Assembly: GCA_016931225.1 (NCBI GenBank)
Contig: JAFGFE010000019.1
Span: 1-64,000 of the forward strand
DNA: 64,000 nucleotides
Reading direction: 5' to 3'
From: Candidatus Zymogenaceae bacterium
Lineage (GTDB): Bacteria > Desulfobacterota > Zymogenia > Zymogenales > Zymogenaceae
The position numbers and the translations under genes are program-made. The notes beneath the pieces are model-generated. The model was not told where the DNA came from, made no database searches, and saw only the letters and a list, made by a program, of their open reading frames with translations. Below are positions 42,631 through 52,010 of the stretch, piece by piece; the first letter of the stretch is position 1, and each line of letters opens with the position of its first letter.

Positions 42631-42696
42631 TATTGTTGCAAAAGTGTTGCATTTTCTTTCGAAAAGCAACAAATCTGATGCGTTGCTGCAACAATA
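42631..42696. promoter_or_regulatory. Cluster of GTTGC/GCAAC sites, possible enhancer
   Basis: TATTGTTGCA (42631-42640) and TGCAACAATA (42687-42696) form a perfect 10-bp inverted repeat; between them lie AAGTGTTGCA (42642-42651), GCAACAAA (42666) and the palindrome GTTGC-T-GCAAC (42682-42692). Five copies of GTTGC or its complement occur in 66 bp, 240-310 bp upstream of the -24/-12 promoter, the usual place for an enhancer. The remaining AT-rich sequence up to the promoter shows no gene. Confidence 0.55.
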
Positions 42697-42937
42697 TTTA
42701 AACACATCATAACCTCGAAGCATAATCATCACAATAGAAATAACGTCCTCCACACGACTTCCCTTCTTACCTACCCACGGAAGCTCATATTACATCATTC
42801 TGTTGTTTCGATTAGCGTAACATATTGAAATATATGGGAAATTAATATAATGTCTTCCTGTTTCCCCATCACCGTCCCCCGAAGACCCGAGTGAGCATGT
42901 GATTACCTCTGATTATTCACTCCTTCCATTTTTCTTT

Positions 42938-42955
42938 CTTGGCATGAAATGTGCA
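42938..42955 (+). promoter_or_regulatory. Sigma-54 (-24/-12) promoter of the polysaccharide operon
   Basis: CTTGGCATGAAATGTGCA has GG (42941-42942) and GC (42953-42954) exactly 12 bases apart, and matches the TTGGCA-N5-TTGCA consensus except at one or two positions. Transcription would start near 42966, leaving a leader of about 170 bp before the first gene at 43138. The neighbouring activator and enhancer-like sites support it. Confidence 0.72.
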
Positions 42956-43137
42956 TAATTACTATACTATGAATACTGATGACCTATAAAAAACGGATTG
43001 ATACAGTATGCGTGTGTATATTCGACTATTATTGTGGTATTTTTCTTGTAAATATAGCATAATTTATTTAAAATTAAGATAATTTATATCTATTCTATAA
43101 AAACATCGGCCAGCTTATTTCATCCGGGAGAAACATA

Positions 43138-43941
43138 ATGTACGAGAGCTATTGGGGTCTCTTGGAATCTCCGTTCGAAAACGTGCCGGACCCGCAGTTT
43201 CTCTACAAATCAGCCCAGCACAAGGAGGCGTTGTATCGTCTGTTATACGGCATCTCACGACGCAAGGGATGTGTGATGCTGACGGGCGAAGTCGGGTGCG
43301 GAAAGACGACTCTGTCCCGCAGCCTCATTTCACGGCTTCCCAAGGATAATTACGAGGTCGCCTTGATCGAAAATCCAAAGATATCTCCAACACTGCTCCT
43401 GGGCGAAATCATCTATCAATTGACCGGGGAAAACATTAAAAACCGGAAGGTGGATCTGTTGCATCACTTCAACAGGGTGTTGCTCCAAAACATGGAAGAG
43501 GAAAAAGACTCCGTCATCATCATCGACGAGGCCCAGCTCATCACCGATCGGCAGTCCTTCGAGGAACTGCGACTGCTGTTGAACTTCCAGTTGAACAACC
43601 GGTTTCTCCTGACCCTCATACTGCTGGGCCAGCCGGAACTGAACGACACGCTGAAAAGCATACCCCAGTTCGAACAGCGCATTGCCCTGAAATATCACCT
43701 GTCGAGCCTCGAGTACGAAGAAACGGTCAAGTACATCGAGTTTCGACTGAGAAAGGCGGGACTTTCCCGAACCGTCTTCACCTCGGGAGCCCTCGAGCTC
43801 ATCTATGAATATTCCGAGGGGATACCCCGGAAGATCAACAACCTCTGTGACATGGCCCTCCTCATGGGTTGGAGCATGAAAAGCGAATATGTAAGCGAAC
43901 ATATAGTCAATAATATCCTTAACGAGAAAAGACAGTGGTAA
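43138..43941 (+). CDS. ExeA/GspA-like AAA+ ATPase of an exopolysaccharide locus
   Basis: A 267-residue AAA ATPase. It starts MYESYWGLLESPFENVPDP, typical of ExeA-like proteins of exopolysaccharide loci; Walker A is TGEVGCGKTTL (about residues 46-56), Walker B is IIIDEAQLI, and the sensor region reads LGQPELNDTL. No peptidoglycan-binding C-terminus is present, so this is the short form found in polysaccharide/exosortase-type clusters, where its precise job is not known. It is the first gene of the operon. An HD-domain gene overlaps its end by 7 bases. Confidence 0.92.
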   Translation: MYESYWGLLESPFENVPDPQFLYKSAQHKEALYRLLYGISRRKGCVMLTGEVGCGKTTLSRSLISRLPKDNYEVALIENPKISPTLLLGEIIYQLTGENIKNRKVDLLHHFNRVLLQNMEEEKDSVIIIDEAQLITDRQSFEELRLLLNFQLNNRFLLTLILLGQPELNDTLKSIPQFEQRIALKYHLSSLEYEETVKYIEFRLRKAGLSRTVFTSGALELIYEYSEGIPRKINNLCDMALLMGWSMKSEYVSEHIVNNILNEKRQW

Positions 43942-45026
43942 AAATATCCGATATCATTCGAGACGAAGATGAACTTCTCTCGAAAAAGAAAAAATCGAAA
44001 GACACGGCACAAAAACCCTCCGATACATCGAAAGGCATGGAATTCAGTACAATGATGAACGAAACCGACATGAGCAGCACGAAAAACGGGGAATCTCGGA
44101 ACAGGCCGTTTCACAGCGACTCGGAGAACGAGCAGGCGGAAGATATCCTGTCCCGACTGCACACCTCGCTCACCGACATGTACAATCAGGTTCGAAACGG
44201 AGATGCCCCCGATTTTTCGTTGATGGAATCGCTGACAGCGGAATTCATCTCGTCCATGGATACCTTCGAAAATTACTACATGCTCCGCGCATATGCCGAT
44301 TACGACTACACGGACCTCGCTCAAAGCGCCATATGGACCACGCTTTTCACCACAAAAATCGCCACACGGATGGGCATCCCCGAACCCCAAAAAACCAACT
44401 GCGCCCTCTGCGGCCTGTTTCACGATATCGGACTCATGCTGATCCCCGATGAAATCGTGCAAAAGACCACGCCGCTATCAAAGAGCGAGCGAGACCTGTT
44501 GCGCTCCCATCCGAAGCTGGCCTACGACCTGGTCAACTCCGCTGATAGTCACTATACCTACCTTGCGGAGACAATCTACCAGGAACACGAATTCATCGAC
44601 GGCACCGGGTACCCCCAGGGACTGACCGGCAAGCAGATCGGTCTCTATGCAAAAATCATCATGGTCGCCGACACCTACGACGCCCTTACCCACACCCGCG
44701 CGTATCATGACCGAAAGATCCCGCTGATAGCCATCAAGGAGATCATCGACACCAGAGCGAAAAAATACGATACCCGGGTGCTCAAGGCCTTCCTGGAGGA
44801 AATAACCCTCTTCCCGGTGGGATGCTACGTGAAGCTGAACAATCATGAGACGGGCCGGGTCATCGGGAGCATGGGCGGATCTCATTTTCGCCACGTGGTG
44901 GAAATCCTCTTCGATAGCAACGGCGATCCCCTCGGGATACCGCGAACCCTGGACCTGATGAAGTCGCCGCTCCTGTATATCGTCGAAGGGATCGACGAGC
45001 GAACCCTGGACATCGAACAAGGATAA
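43935..45026 (+). CDS. HD-domain protein (HD-GYP variant) of polysaccharide locus
   Basis: A 363-residue protein. An unstructured, charged N-terminus (about 1-75) precedes an HD-GYP-like domain: FHDIGLMLIPDEI, then QEHEFIDGTGYPQGL and VADTYDALTHTRAYHDRK. The canonical HHE is EHE and the first metal His (usually in YxxxHS) is not present, so metal binding differs from standard HD-GYP phosphodiesterases; I recall the QEHE form as usual for this polysaccharide-locus subfamily. The C-terminus (FPVGCYVKLNNHETGRVI) is a small beta domain. It may sense or cleave cyclic-di-GMP or another nucleotide to control polymer production. The start is GTG, overlapping the ATPase gene. Confidence 0.86.
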   Translation: MVKISDIIRDEDELLSKKKKSKDTAQKPSDTSKGMEFSTMMNETDMSSTKNGESRNRPFHSDSENEQAEDILSRLHTSLTDMYNQVRNGDAPDFSLMESLTAEFISSMDTFENYYMLRAYADYDYTDLAQSAIWTTLFTTKIATRMGIPEPQKTNCALCGLFHDIGLMLIPDEIVQKTTPLSKSERDLLRSHPKLAYDLVNSADSHYTYLAETIYQEHEFIDGTGYPQGLTGKQIGLYAKIIMVADTYDALTHTRAYHDRKIPLIAIKEIIDTRAKKYDTRVLKAFLEEITLFPVGCYVKLNNHETGRVIGSMGGSHFRHVVEILFDSNGDPLGIPRTLDLMKSPLLYIVEGIDERTLDIEQG

Positions 45027-45033
45027 ACGTCCC

Positions 45034-45732
45034 ATGAAACAGAACCACCTGGCATACTGTGTTTTGATCATCCTGTTCCTTCTGGGCACAGGATGCGCAA
45101 CGGCGCCCACCATTCCCGCATACACCCTTGCTTCGACGCCAAAGGACACACACAACTATCAGCCGACTATCAAACCGGGAGACGAGATCACCATTACCAT
45201 CTGGGAGCCGGACGAGCCCACCGAACTTGAGCTCATCGTTGATCGGAACGGCGCCATAGATGTGCTGTTTTTGGAAGACATCCCGGTTCTGGGCCTGACG
45301 GAAAGAGAGATGGACGATCTCTTGACCGGGATCCTCTCCGAATATTACGTTGATCCCATCGTGATGATCAGCATTCGGGAAATGGTGTATGTTATGGGGC
45401 AGGTAAACAAACCGGGGGCCTATGATTTTGAGAACGGCGTCACCCTGGCGTCGATACTGGCCTCCGCCGGAGGAGTTACACGGGATGCAAAACTCAAGCA
45501 GGTGCTGGTCATACGTGATTACTACGTCACCCCCAATATTATCATGTCCAACATGTCGGGTTTTCTGAAAAAGGGCTCCCTGAATGAAAATGTCATTCTC
45601 AAAAGCGGTGATGTCGTATATGTCCCCGCAACACATATTTCAGATATCGCGTATGTCGCCGATCAGATTGTAACGATACTCAAATCGGCGTTCTATCCCG
45701 CAGAGGCCATCGGCCTCACCATCATTCCGTAA
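45034..45732 (+). CDS. Polysaccharide export lipoprotein (Wza-like)
   Basis: A 232-residue outer-membrane lipoprotein. A lipoprotein signal peptide ends in LLGTGC. The export domain reads YQPTIKPGDEITITIW, and one SLBB domain follows (VMGQVNKPGAYDF, GVTLASILASAGGVT). It is short compared with Wza (about 380), lacking the second SLBB domain and C-terminal helix, so it is the KpsD/Wza-short type. It forms the outer-membrane exit for the polysaccharide together with the Wzc-like protein encoded 21 bp downstream. Confidence 0.92.
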   Translation: MKQNHLAYCVLIILFLLGTGCATAPTIPAYTLASTPKDTHNYQPTIKPGDEITITIWEPDEPTELELIVDRNGAIDVLFLEDIPVLGLTEREMDDLLTGILSEYYVDPIVMISIREMVYVMGQVNKPGAYDFENGVTLASILASAGGVTRDAKLKQVLVIRDYYVTPNIIMSNMSGFLKKGSLNENVILKSGDVVYVPATHISDIAYVADQIVTILKSAFYPAEAIGLTIIP

Positions 45733-45753
45733 CAACCAGAGGATCTCCACAAT

Positions 45754-48036
45754 ATGGCGCAGTACGAAATACAGATCAAGGACCTCGTCAGGATTTTCAA
45801 AAAGAGAAAGGGAATTATCATCTTCTCCGCGGTGTCGCTGACGCTGATCAGCGCCCTGTTCGCCCAGATTAAATCGCCGACGTCGTTCTATGAGGCCACA
45901 TCCAAGGTTAAGTATGATAAAAGCCAAACCCTCGCGGGTATGCTCGACTCCGTTTTTTACTGGTCTCCCTATGACAATATCACCTCCCAGACGAAAATCA
46001 TCACCAGCTTCTCCGTGCTGGAAAAGGCGGCAAAAAAGGCGGGGTTGATCGATCCCGAGATAACCTCGGACGAGATTCTCGTTTCAAAAGAATTGATGAG
46101 CGTCATCTCCATGTTTGAGGCCCGGATAACCGCCGAGCCGGAGGAGAATACGAACATCATCAACATCACGGTCAAAGCGACCGATCCCGAAGAGGCGGCG
46201 GCCCTGGCCAATGCTCTGGCGCAGAGCTATCGGGACTACAACATCGAAGAGACAAACAAACGCACCATCGACACGAAACTGTTTATAGAAAATCAACTTG
46301 AGCTGGTGTCGGAGCGGCTTGAGCAGGCGGAAGACAACCTGAAAGAATATCAGAAAGAGCGTGAAATCATCTCGCTGAACAGCCAGGCCATAACCGATCT
46401 GGACGTCCTGTCGGACCTCGAGTTTGAATACGACACCCTCAAACGAGAGAACGAGACTCTGAAGTTTTTCAAGGACAATCTGACCGAGGCCGGCGGCAAT
46501 ACCGATTTCTCGGTACACGAATTGGATATCCACAGTAACCTCTACGTCCTGAACAGGGAGATGCAGGATCTGATCGTTGAAAGGGACAAGTACCTGGCCA
46601 CATATACGTCCCGTCATCCGGTCATCGTTGAACTCACCCGGGAAATCGATGAAATACGGAGACTCATGATCGACGATATCAATTCCCGTATTTCCGTAAA
46701 CAACAGCAGGATGGAAGCCCTGAAAACGGATATCGACTATTATCGAGACCGCGCCTCCGATTATCCCGATGAAAACCTGACCCTCGAGCGACTCCAGCGG
46801 GAGGTGGAACTCCAGAGTGATCTCTATGCGGAGCTCAATTCCCGATACCAGGAGATTCTCATCCAGGAATCGGGAAAAATCGAGGAGGTATCGATCGTCG
46901 CTCCCGCCCTCCCGCCGGACAAGCCCATCAATCCCCCCAACACCGGGTCGTCTTTGTTTGTCGGCCTGATTCTCGGTATCATGCTGGGGGCGTTTTTCGC
47001 GGTGGTCATGGAAAACTTGGATACCTCCATCGGCACCATTGAAGACGTGGAAAGCTACCTGGAGCTTCCGGTGCTGGGTGTCATTCCGTATATTTCCATG
47101 GACAAAGAGTCCGCATCGCCGTCGGATGCCAAGGGAGGGGATGACGAGAAGGAGAAATACCCGATTGTGCTGAACCTTCCTCCGAAGCTCCCGGCGGTGG
47201 AGGCCTACAGATCGCTGAGAACCAACATCCTGTTCGCCAATCAGGAAAAGAACGTCAAGACCATTATGATAACCAGTTCGTCTCTGCAGGAGGGGAAAAG
47301 CATCAACTGCATCAACACCGCGATCACACTGGCCCTGGGCGGTTACAAGACACTGCTGGTGGAGGCGGACCTCCGCCGGGGCGTCGTGGGCAAGATTTTC
47401 GGCGTAGACAAGTCTCCGGGATTGTCTGATGTGATCCTCGGTACGCAGCCGTGGCGTGACGTGAAAAGAGACTTCAATGATATTATCCTGGGCGGCAGTT
47501 TCGACATGAATCTTCTCATCAAGTCCCCGGAGCTCGCTCAGCTTCATTTCATCACCTCCGGCGTCTTTCCCGCCAATCCCGCAGAGCTCATCAACTCACA
47601 GCAGATGGCCCACTTCCTCGAAGAAGTGAAAACCGAATATGATTTCATCATCATCGACAGTACGCCGGTGATGCCTGTCACCGATGCGGTGCTTTTAAGC
47701 CAGAAGGCCGACAGTGTCATACTGCTGTATGAGGTGGGTAAAATCGCCCGGGGCGTCTTGAAGCGTTCCAAGTCCCATCTGGAAAACGTCAAGGCGAACA
47801 TCATGGGCGTCGTTTTGAACGGCGTGAGACCGGAATACGGGCCGGACTACTACGAATATCATTACCAGTACTATTACTCTGAGCAGGAGATGCCCCAGCC
47901 GCAGTCGGAGTGGGAAAAAATCAAGGATCTCTGGGACCGTCGGAGAGAAATCATCACAAAGGAAAACCTCTCCCATCTCATCGGCTCCATAAAAGAGAAG
48001 GCGTCCCGTCTCTTTTCCAGGCGACACGATAAATAG
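45754..48036 (+). CDS. Wzc-like chain-length regulator with BY-kinase domain
   Basis: A 760-residue inner-membrane protein. A Wzz domain with an N-terminal helix (IIIFSAVSLTLISALFAQ), a long periplasmic coiled coil (about 160-350) and a second helix (SLFVGLILGIMLGAFFAVV) precede a bacterial tyrosine kinase. In the kinase, Walker A is SSSLQEGKS, Walker A' is LLVEADLRRG and Walker B is FIIIDSTPVM. A C-terminal cluster YYEYHYQYYYSE follows at about residues 705-720, where Wzc-type kinases are autophosphorylated. It controls chain length and works with the Wza-like channel. Cytoplasmic residues after the cluster are basic and unusually long. Confidence 0.94.
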   Translation: MAQYEIQIKDLVRIFKKRKGIIIFSAVSLTLISALFAQIKSPTSFYEATSKVKYDKSQTLAGMLDSVFYWSPYDNITSQTKIITSFSVLEKAAKKAGLIDPEITSDEILVSKELMSVISMFEARITAEPEENTNIINITVKATDPEEAAALANALAQSYRDYNIEETNKRTIDTKLFIENQLELVSERLEQAEDNLKEYQKEREIISLNSQAITDLDVLSDLEFEYDTLKRENETLKFFKDNLTEAGGNTDFSVHELDIHSNLYVLNREMQDLIVERDKYLATYTSRHPVIVELTREIDEIRRLMIDDINSRISVNNSRMEALKTDIDYYRDRASDYPDENLTLERLQREVELQSDLYAELNSRYQEILIQESGKIEEVSIVAPALPPDKPINPPNTGSSLFVGLILGIMLGAFFAVVMENLDTSIGTIEDVESYLELPVLGVIPYISMDKESASPSDAKGGDDEKEKYPIVLNLPPKLPAVEAYRSLRTNILFANQEKNVKTIMITSSSLQEGKSINCINTAITLALGGYKTLLVEADLRRGVVGKIFGVDKSPGLSDVILGTQPWRDVKRDFNDIILGGSFDMNLLIKSPELAQLHFITSGVFPANPAELINSQQMAHFLEEVKTEYDFIIIDSTPVMPVTDAVLLSQKADSVILLYEVGKIARGVLKRSKSHLENVKANIMGVVLNGVRPEYGPDYYEYHYQYYYSEQEMPQPQSEWEKIKDLWDRRREIITKENLSHLIGSIKEKASRLFSRRHDK

Positions 48037-48071
48037 CACCTTCAGGAATCAGTGCATCCGAGAAACAATCC

Positions 48072-49514
48072 ATGAGAGCAACCTTTCCGGAAGCAACGAC
48101 CGCACGGACCGTATCGCTTCTCATTTTGGGAGCGATGGTCATCCTCATCGTCCTTCTGGCCGCGGCGATATCCGGCGGCATGGGCATCAAGACGATAGTC
48201 CTGCTCGTGGGCGTCATGGCGGCGGGCATCTGTTTTTTCAACACGGAGATGGCCCTCTATCTCATCCTGTTCGCAATGCTTTTTTCGCCGGAGTTTTCCC
48301 TGGGAGGGTCCCTCGCCGAAGGACGGTCCCTCGTCATTCGCGTGGAAGACATCCTCATTTTCATCGTCTTCATGTCTTGGCTGGTGAAAACGGCGATATA
48401 TAAGGGCATCGGCCTGTTCGCCACAACCCCGCTCAACCAGGGGATCCGGCTCTACATCTTCGCCGCCTTTATCTCCACCCTGCTGGGAGCGATTAGGGGA
48501 AATTTGCACCTGCTGTCGGGACTCCTCTACGTCTTCAAATACATCGAGTTCTTCCTGGTCTATTTCATATTCACAAACAACATCACAGAAAAGGACCAGG
48601 TTGTGCGGTTTCTCATCGCGGCGATGCTCGTTGCGGTGTTCACAGGTCTGTACGCCTCGGTACAGATCCCCTTCGGCATCAGGGTGAGCGCTCCCTTCGA
48701 GGGGGAAGCCGGAGAACCCAACACCCTGGGGGGGTATCTGATCCTGATCATCTCGGTGTGCGGCGGCCTGTGGCATCACCTGAAAAACCCCGCACTTCGA
48801 AGGCTTCTGGTGGGGATCATCGCGTTTCTCCTCATCCCGTTTCTCTTCACCATGTCGCGATCCTCCTGGGTTGCGGCGGTGCCCATGTTCGTTGTGTTCT
48901 ACATCCTGACCGACAAACGGGCCCTGTTGACGATTCTCCTGTTGTTGTCCGTCGTTGCGGCCCCGTTCATACTGCCGGACGCGGTAAAGGACCGCATCAC
49001 CCAGACGTTCACTCCAGAGACCGGCTTCGAAAATACCGTGACCATCGGGGAAACGGGGCTCGATCCGTCCACGTCGATGCGAATCGACTCCTTCAAATAT
49101 TCCTTGAACAAGTGGAAGCAGCGCCCGCTGATGGGATGGGGAATCACCGGCGTGGGCATCATCGACAGCACCTATTTCAGGCTGCTTGCCGAAATGGGTC
49201 TTGTGGGCGTCGCCGCGTTTGGATTTTTGATGTACGTCATCTTTCGATATCTCTACCGCACCTACTCCAAGAGCGAAGACCCGTTGATTCGGGGGCTTGC
49301 CATGGGACTCATTGCGGGAACCGCGGCTCTTTTGGGACACTCCGTGGGCGCCGCATCCTTTATCATTGTCCGCATCATGGAGCCGTACTGGTTCTTCCTG
49401 GGGGCGCTGTTCGTCCTGGAGCGGAATGAACACGCCCTCCGAGACGTTTCCGTCCCATCGACCTCCCCGGCGCCGGAAGTGACGGAAACCCCGGGGAGCG
49501 GTCCCGGATCGTAA
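48072..49514 (+). CDS. O-antigen ligase/polymerase-like membrane protein
   Basis: A 480-residue protein with about 12 membrane helices. The conserved Wzy_C/O-antigen ligase core lies around residues 230-330: a periplasmic loop (RITQTFTPETGF, DPSTSMRIDSFKYSLNKW) followed by RPLMGWGITGVG, the family's G-x-G-x-G motif. It would polymerise repeat units or ligate the polymer to its acceptor on the periplasmic face. The hydrophilic C-terminus (SVPSTSPAPEVTETPGSG) is disordered. It follows wzc by 35 bp; the glycosyltransferases begin 18 bp downstream. Confidence 0.9.
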   Translation: MRATFPEATTARTVSLLILGAMVILIVLLAAAISGGMGIKTIVLLVGVMAAGICFFNTEMALYLILFAMLFSPEFSLGGSLAEGRSLVIRVEDILIFIVFMSWLVKTAIYKGIGLFATTPLNQGIRLYIFAAFISTLLGAIRGNLHLLSGLLYVFKYIEFFLVYFIFTNNITEKDQVVRFLIAAMLVAVFTGLYASVQIPFGIRVSAPFEGEAGEPNTLGGYLILIISVCGGLWHHLKNPALRRLLVGIIAFLLIPFLFTMSRSSWVAAVPMFVVFYILTDKRALLTILLLLSVVAAPFILPDAVKDRITQTFTPETGFENTVTIGETGLDPSTSMRIDSFKYSLNKWKQRPLMGWGITGVGIIDSTYFRLLAEMGLVGVAAFGFLMYVIFRYLYRTYSKSEDPLIRGLAMGLIAGTAALLGHSVGAASFIIVRIMEPYWFFLGALFVLERNEHALRDVSVPSTSPAPEVTETPGSGPGS

Positions 49515-49532
49515 GGCGGATCGACACACACG

Positions 49533-50702
49533 ATGAAGATCGCATACCTCGTAAATACATTTCCCATCCATCCCGCGGTGACGGACCAGATGCTGTCACT
49601 GACGGGACGCGGTCATGACATTACGGTCTTCTCCATCTTCCCCCTCTCCCGACCCTTGGAGGAGTGTGATCCCGTCCTCGTCCGGGGCCTCGTCGTTGCG
49701 GCGCATATCCGCATTATTCGGACCTTCCTCCTCGGCCTGGTGACGACCCCTCGCTTTCTTCTTCGGCTGATAAAAAAAGGACGCAGATATATCGGCATCA
49801 AGGGGTCGATACGGGCGTTTTACCTGGCCGGGATCATCCAAAAAAAGGAGATCGACAGAATTCACTGCGAATTCGTCTCGGTCAACTCGCTGTACGCCCT
49901 GATCCTCTCCCGGGAGCTCAGCATACCGGCGTCGCACACGATCCACGGATCGGACCTGTTTCTGAAACCGATCGCACACCTTCGGGACATCATCGACGAG
50001 GCCCGTCCGTTTATCACCATATCCGAATACAACAGGACCTACCTGGAACAACGTTACGGGCCCATCTCTCGCCGGGTCGAAGTGGTCAGGTGCGGGGTGG
50101 ACCCCGACCGGCTCGTCCCGAACGAAAATCTTCGGGGCGGCATCCCCCTTCGCATCGTGGCCGTCTCCTGGTTTCGGCCGGTCAAGTCCCTTGACACCCT
50201 GGCCCGGTCTCTGGTGATCCTCAAGAACCGGGGTGTCCCGTTTCGCGCGATCATCATCGGAGGGGGAAGCGAGGGGAAAGACGCCGTCCAGAGCATCATC
50301 GACGAGGGGGGCATATCTCAAAACACGGAGCTGACCGGTGCCGTAAGCCGCGACGAGGTGCTCGCTTATCTCGCCCGATCCGACATCTTCGCCCTGCCCA
50401 GCATTTCCGAGGGCGTTCCGGTGGCGATGATGGAGGCGATGGCGATGGAGCTGCCGGTGGTGGCGACGAATATCATGGGGCTTTCGGAAATCGTCGACGA
50501 CGGGGTGAGCGGATTCCTGGTCCCGAAGCAGGAACCGGACGCGATGGCGGACAAGCTGGAACTCCTCCTGCGGGACGATCAACTGCGCCTCTCCATGGGA
50601 CGTGAAGGGAGGCGACTCATCATCGACGGGTACAACATACACAAAAACGTCGTTCGCATCGAATCGCTGTTTTCCGACGCCGGAAATCGGCATCGAAATT
50701 AA
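49533..50702 (+). CDS. Glycosyltransferase, GT4-like (1 of 5)
   Basis: A 389-residue GT-B fold glycosyltransferase. The N-terminal acceptor domain begins MKIAYLVNTFPIHPAVTDQM; the C-terminal donor domain contains RSDIFALPSISEGVPVAMMEAMAMELPVV-like sequence, the E-x7-E donor motif of GT4 enzymes. The N-domain hydrophobic stretches are those of the GT-B Rossmann fold rather than true membrane helices, so it acts at the inner face of the membrane. Sugar and linkage are unknown. It is the first of four glycosyltransferase genes in series with overlaps or short spacers. Confidence 0.92.
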   Translation: MKIAYLVNTFPIHPAVTDQMLSLTGRGHDITVFSIFPLSRPLEECDPVLVRGLVVAAHIRIIRTFLLGLVTTPRFLLRLIKKGRRYIGIKGSIRAFYLAGIIQKKEIDRIHCEFVSVNSLYALILSRELSIPASHTIHGSDLFLKPIAHLRDIIDEARPFITISEYNRTYLEQRYGPISRRVEVVRCGVDPDRLVPNENLRGGIPLRIVAVSWFRPVKSLDTLARSLVILKNRGVPFRAIIIGGGSEGKDAVQSIIDEGGISQNTELTGAVSRDEVLAYLARSDIFALPSISEGVPVAMMEAMAMELPVVATNIMGLSEIVDDGVSGFLVPKQEPDAMADKLELLLRDDQLRLSMGREGRRLIIDGYNIHKNVVRIESLFSDAGNRHRN

Positions 50703-50735
50703 TAACATCAATCCGGACGGGTGCGTCTTTTCGTC

Positions 50736-52010
50736 ATGACAAAGCGGGTTCTCATAATCGCGTACAACTTCCCGCCCATGGGCGGCGGCGGTGTGCAGCG
50801 TACAGCGAAATTCGTCAAATACCTCCCCCGCTTCGGGTGGGAGCCGATCGTCCTGACGGCGGCGGACCCATACTACTGGGCGGTCGACACCTCCCTCAGC
50901 TCCGACGTTCCGGGGGGCACCGAGATCGAGAGAATTCCCGCGCGCGGACATATTCCCGTCGCTTCGCTGCTTCCAAGGATCATCGGATCGAAACGCGCAC
51001 GGACGGTCACGCGCATCCTGTTCTTCCCGGACGAAAAAATCTCCTGGGCCAAAAAAGCCGCCCGACGGGGAGGTCGATTCATCAGAAAGCACCCCATAGA
51101 CGCGGTCTTCTCCACGTCGCCTTCGCCGTCCGCGCACCTTGCGGCAGAGAGAATCGCCCGGCGAAACAATATCCCCTGGATCGCCGATTTCCGCGACCTC
51201 TGGTCGGGGGATTACCGCAACAACGCCGATCCCGCATGGATAAAAAAGAGGCGCCTGAAGGCCGAGGGGCGCATCCTTTGGGCCGCCGATCACGTCGTAT
51301 GCGCCACCGAGGGCTTTCGTGAGACCTTCATCGAGAGACACCGTCTTGACCCCGCCAGAATAACCGCCGTACACAACGGATTCGATCCCGACGACTTTCC
51401 CGCACCCATCCAGAGGTCCGGCGCATCGGGCGACGGCGCCTCCATCGTCATGATTCACTCGGGATCGCTCTACGGGGAGGGGCTGCCCGAGCGATTCCTC
51501 TCAGGTCTTGGGCGCATGCTCTCGCGGGATCCGATCCGATCGGGGCGCTTCGTCCTTCGATTCATCGGAGTGATGGACGACGCCATTGCCCGACGGATCG
51601 ATTCCATCCTGGGGGCGGCCGCACGCATCGACGGCTACCTCGATCACGCCGACGCTGTAGAGGCGGTGCGCAGGGCGGACATCGCACTCTTGGCCGTTCC
51701 CCACCGGGAGAACGCGTCACTGGTGGTCCACGGCAAGCTCTTCGAGTACCTGGCGTCCGGCACTCCCATCCTGGCGGCGATTCCCGAGGGCGAGGCCGCC
51801 TGCATCGTCAGGGAGACAGGCACCGGCGCCGTCATGACCGAGGACGACCCGGATGCCGTCGCGGACATGCTCCCCGATGTGATAGACTCGCTTGCGGACG
51901 GTCGGAACGTTCACCCCGATATGAACAAGATCGAAAAATACAATAGGATTCACCTGACGGGAAAACTGGCCCGCATACTGAACGATATGACGGAATCCGG
52001 CCATGCATGA
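50736..52010 (+). CDS. Glycosyltransferase, GT4-like (2 of 5)
   Basis: A 424-residue glycosyltransferase starting MTKRVLIIAYNFPPMGGGGVQR, the glycine-rich first loop that marks this GT4-like group. It has ISWAKKAARRGGRFIRKHPI and STSPSPSAHL in the acceptor half, and HGKLFEYLASGTPILAAIPE in the donor half. It adds one sugar to the growing repeat; the donor is not predictable. I use the ATG at 50736; the frame extends to a GTG at 50721. It ends 8 bases inside the next gene. Confidence 0.9.
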   Translation: MTKRVLIIAYNFPPMGGGGVQRTAKFVKYLPRFGWEPIVLTAADPYYWAVDTSLSSDVPGGTEIERIPARGHIPVASLLPRIIGSKRARTVTRILFFPDEKISWAKKAARRGGRFIRKHPIDAVFSTSPSPSAHLAAERIARRNNIPWIADFRDLWSGDYRNNADPAWIKKRRLKAEGRILWAADHVVCATEGFRETFIERHRLDPARITAVHNGFDPDDFPAPIQRSGASGDGASIVMIHSGSLYGEGLPERFLSGLGRMLSRDPIRSGRFVLRFIGVMDDAIARRIDSILGAAARIDGYLDHADAVEAVRRADIALLAVPHRENASLVVHGKLFEYLASGTPILAAIPEGEAACIVRETGTGAVMTEDDPDAVADMLPDVIDSLADGRNVHPDMNKIEKYNRIHLTGKLARILNDMTESGHA

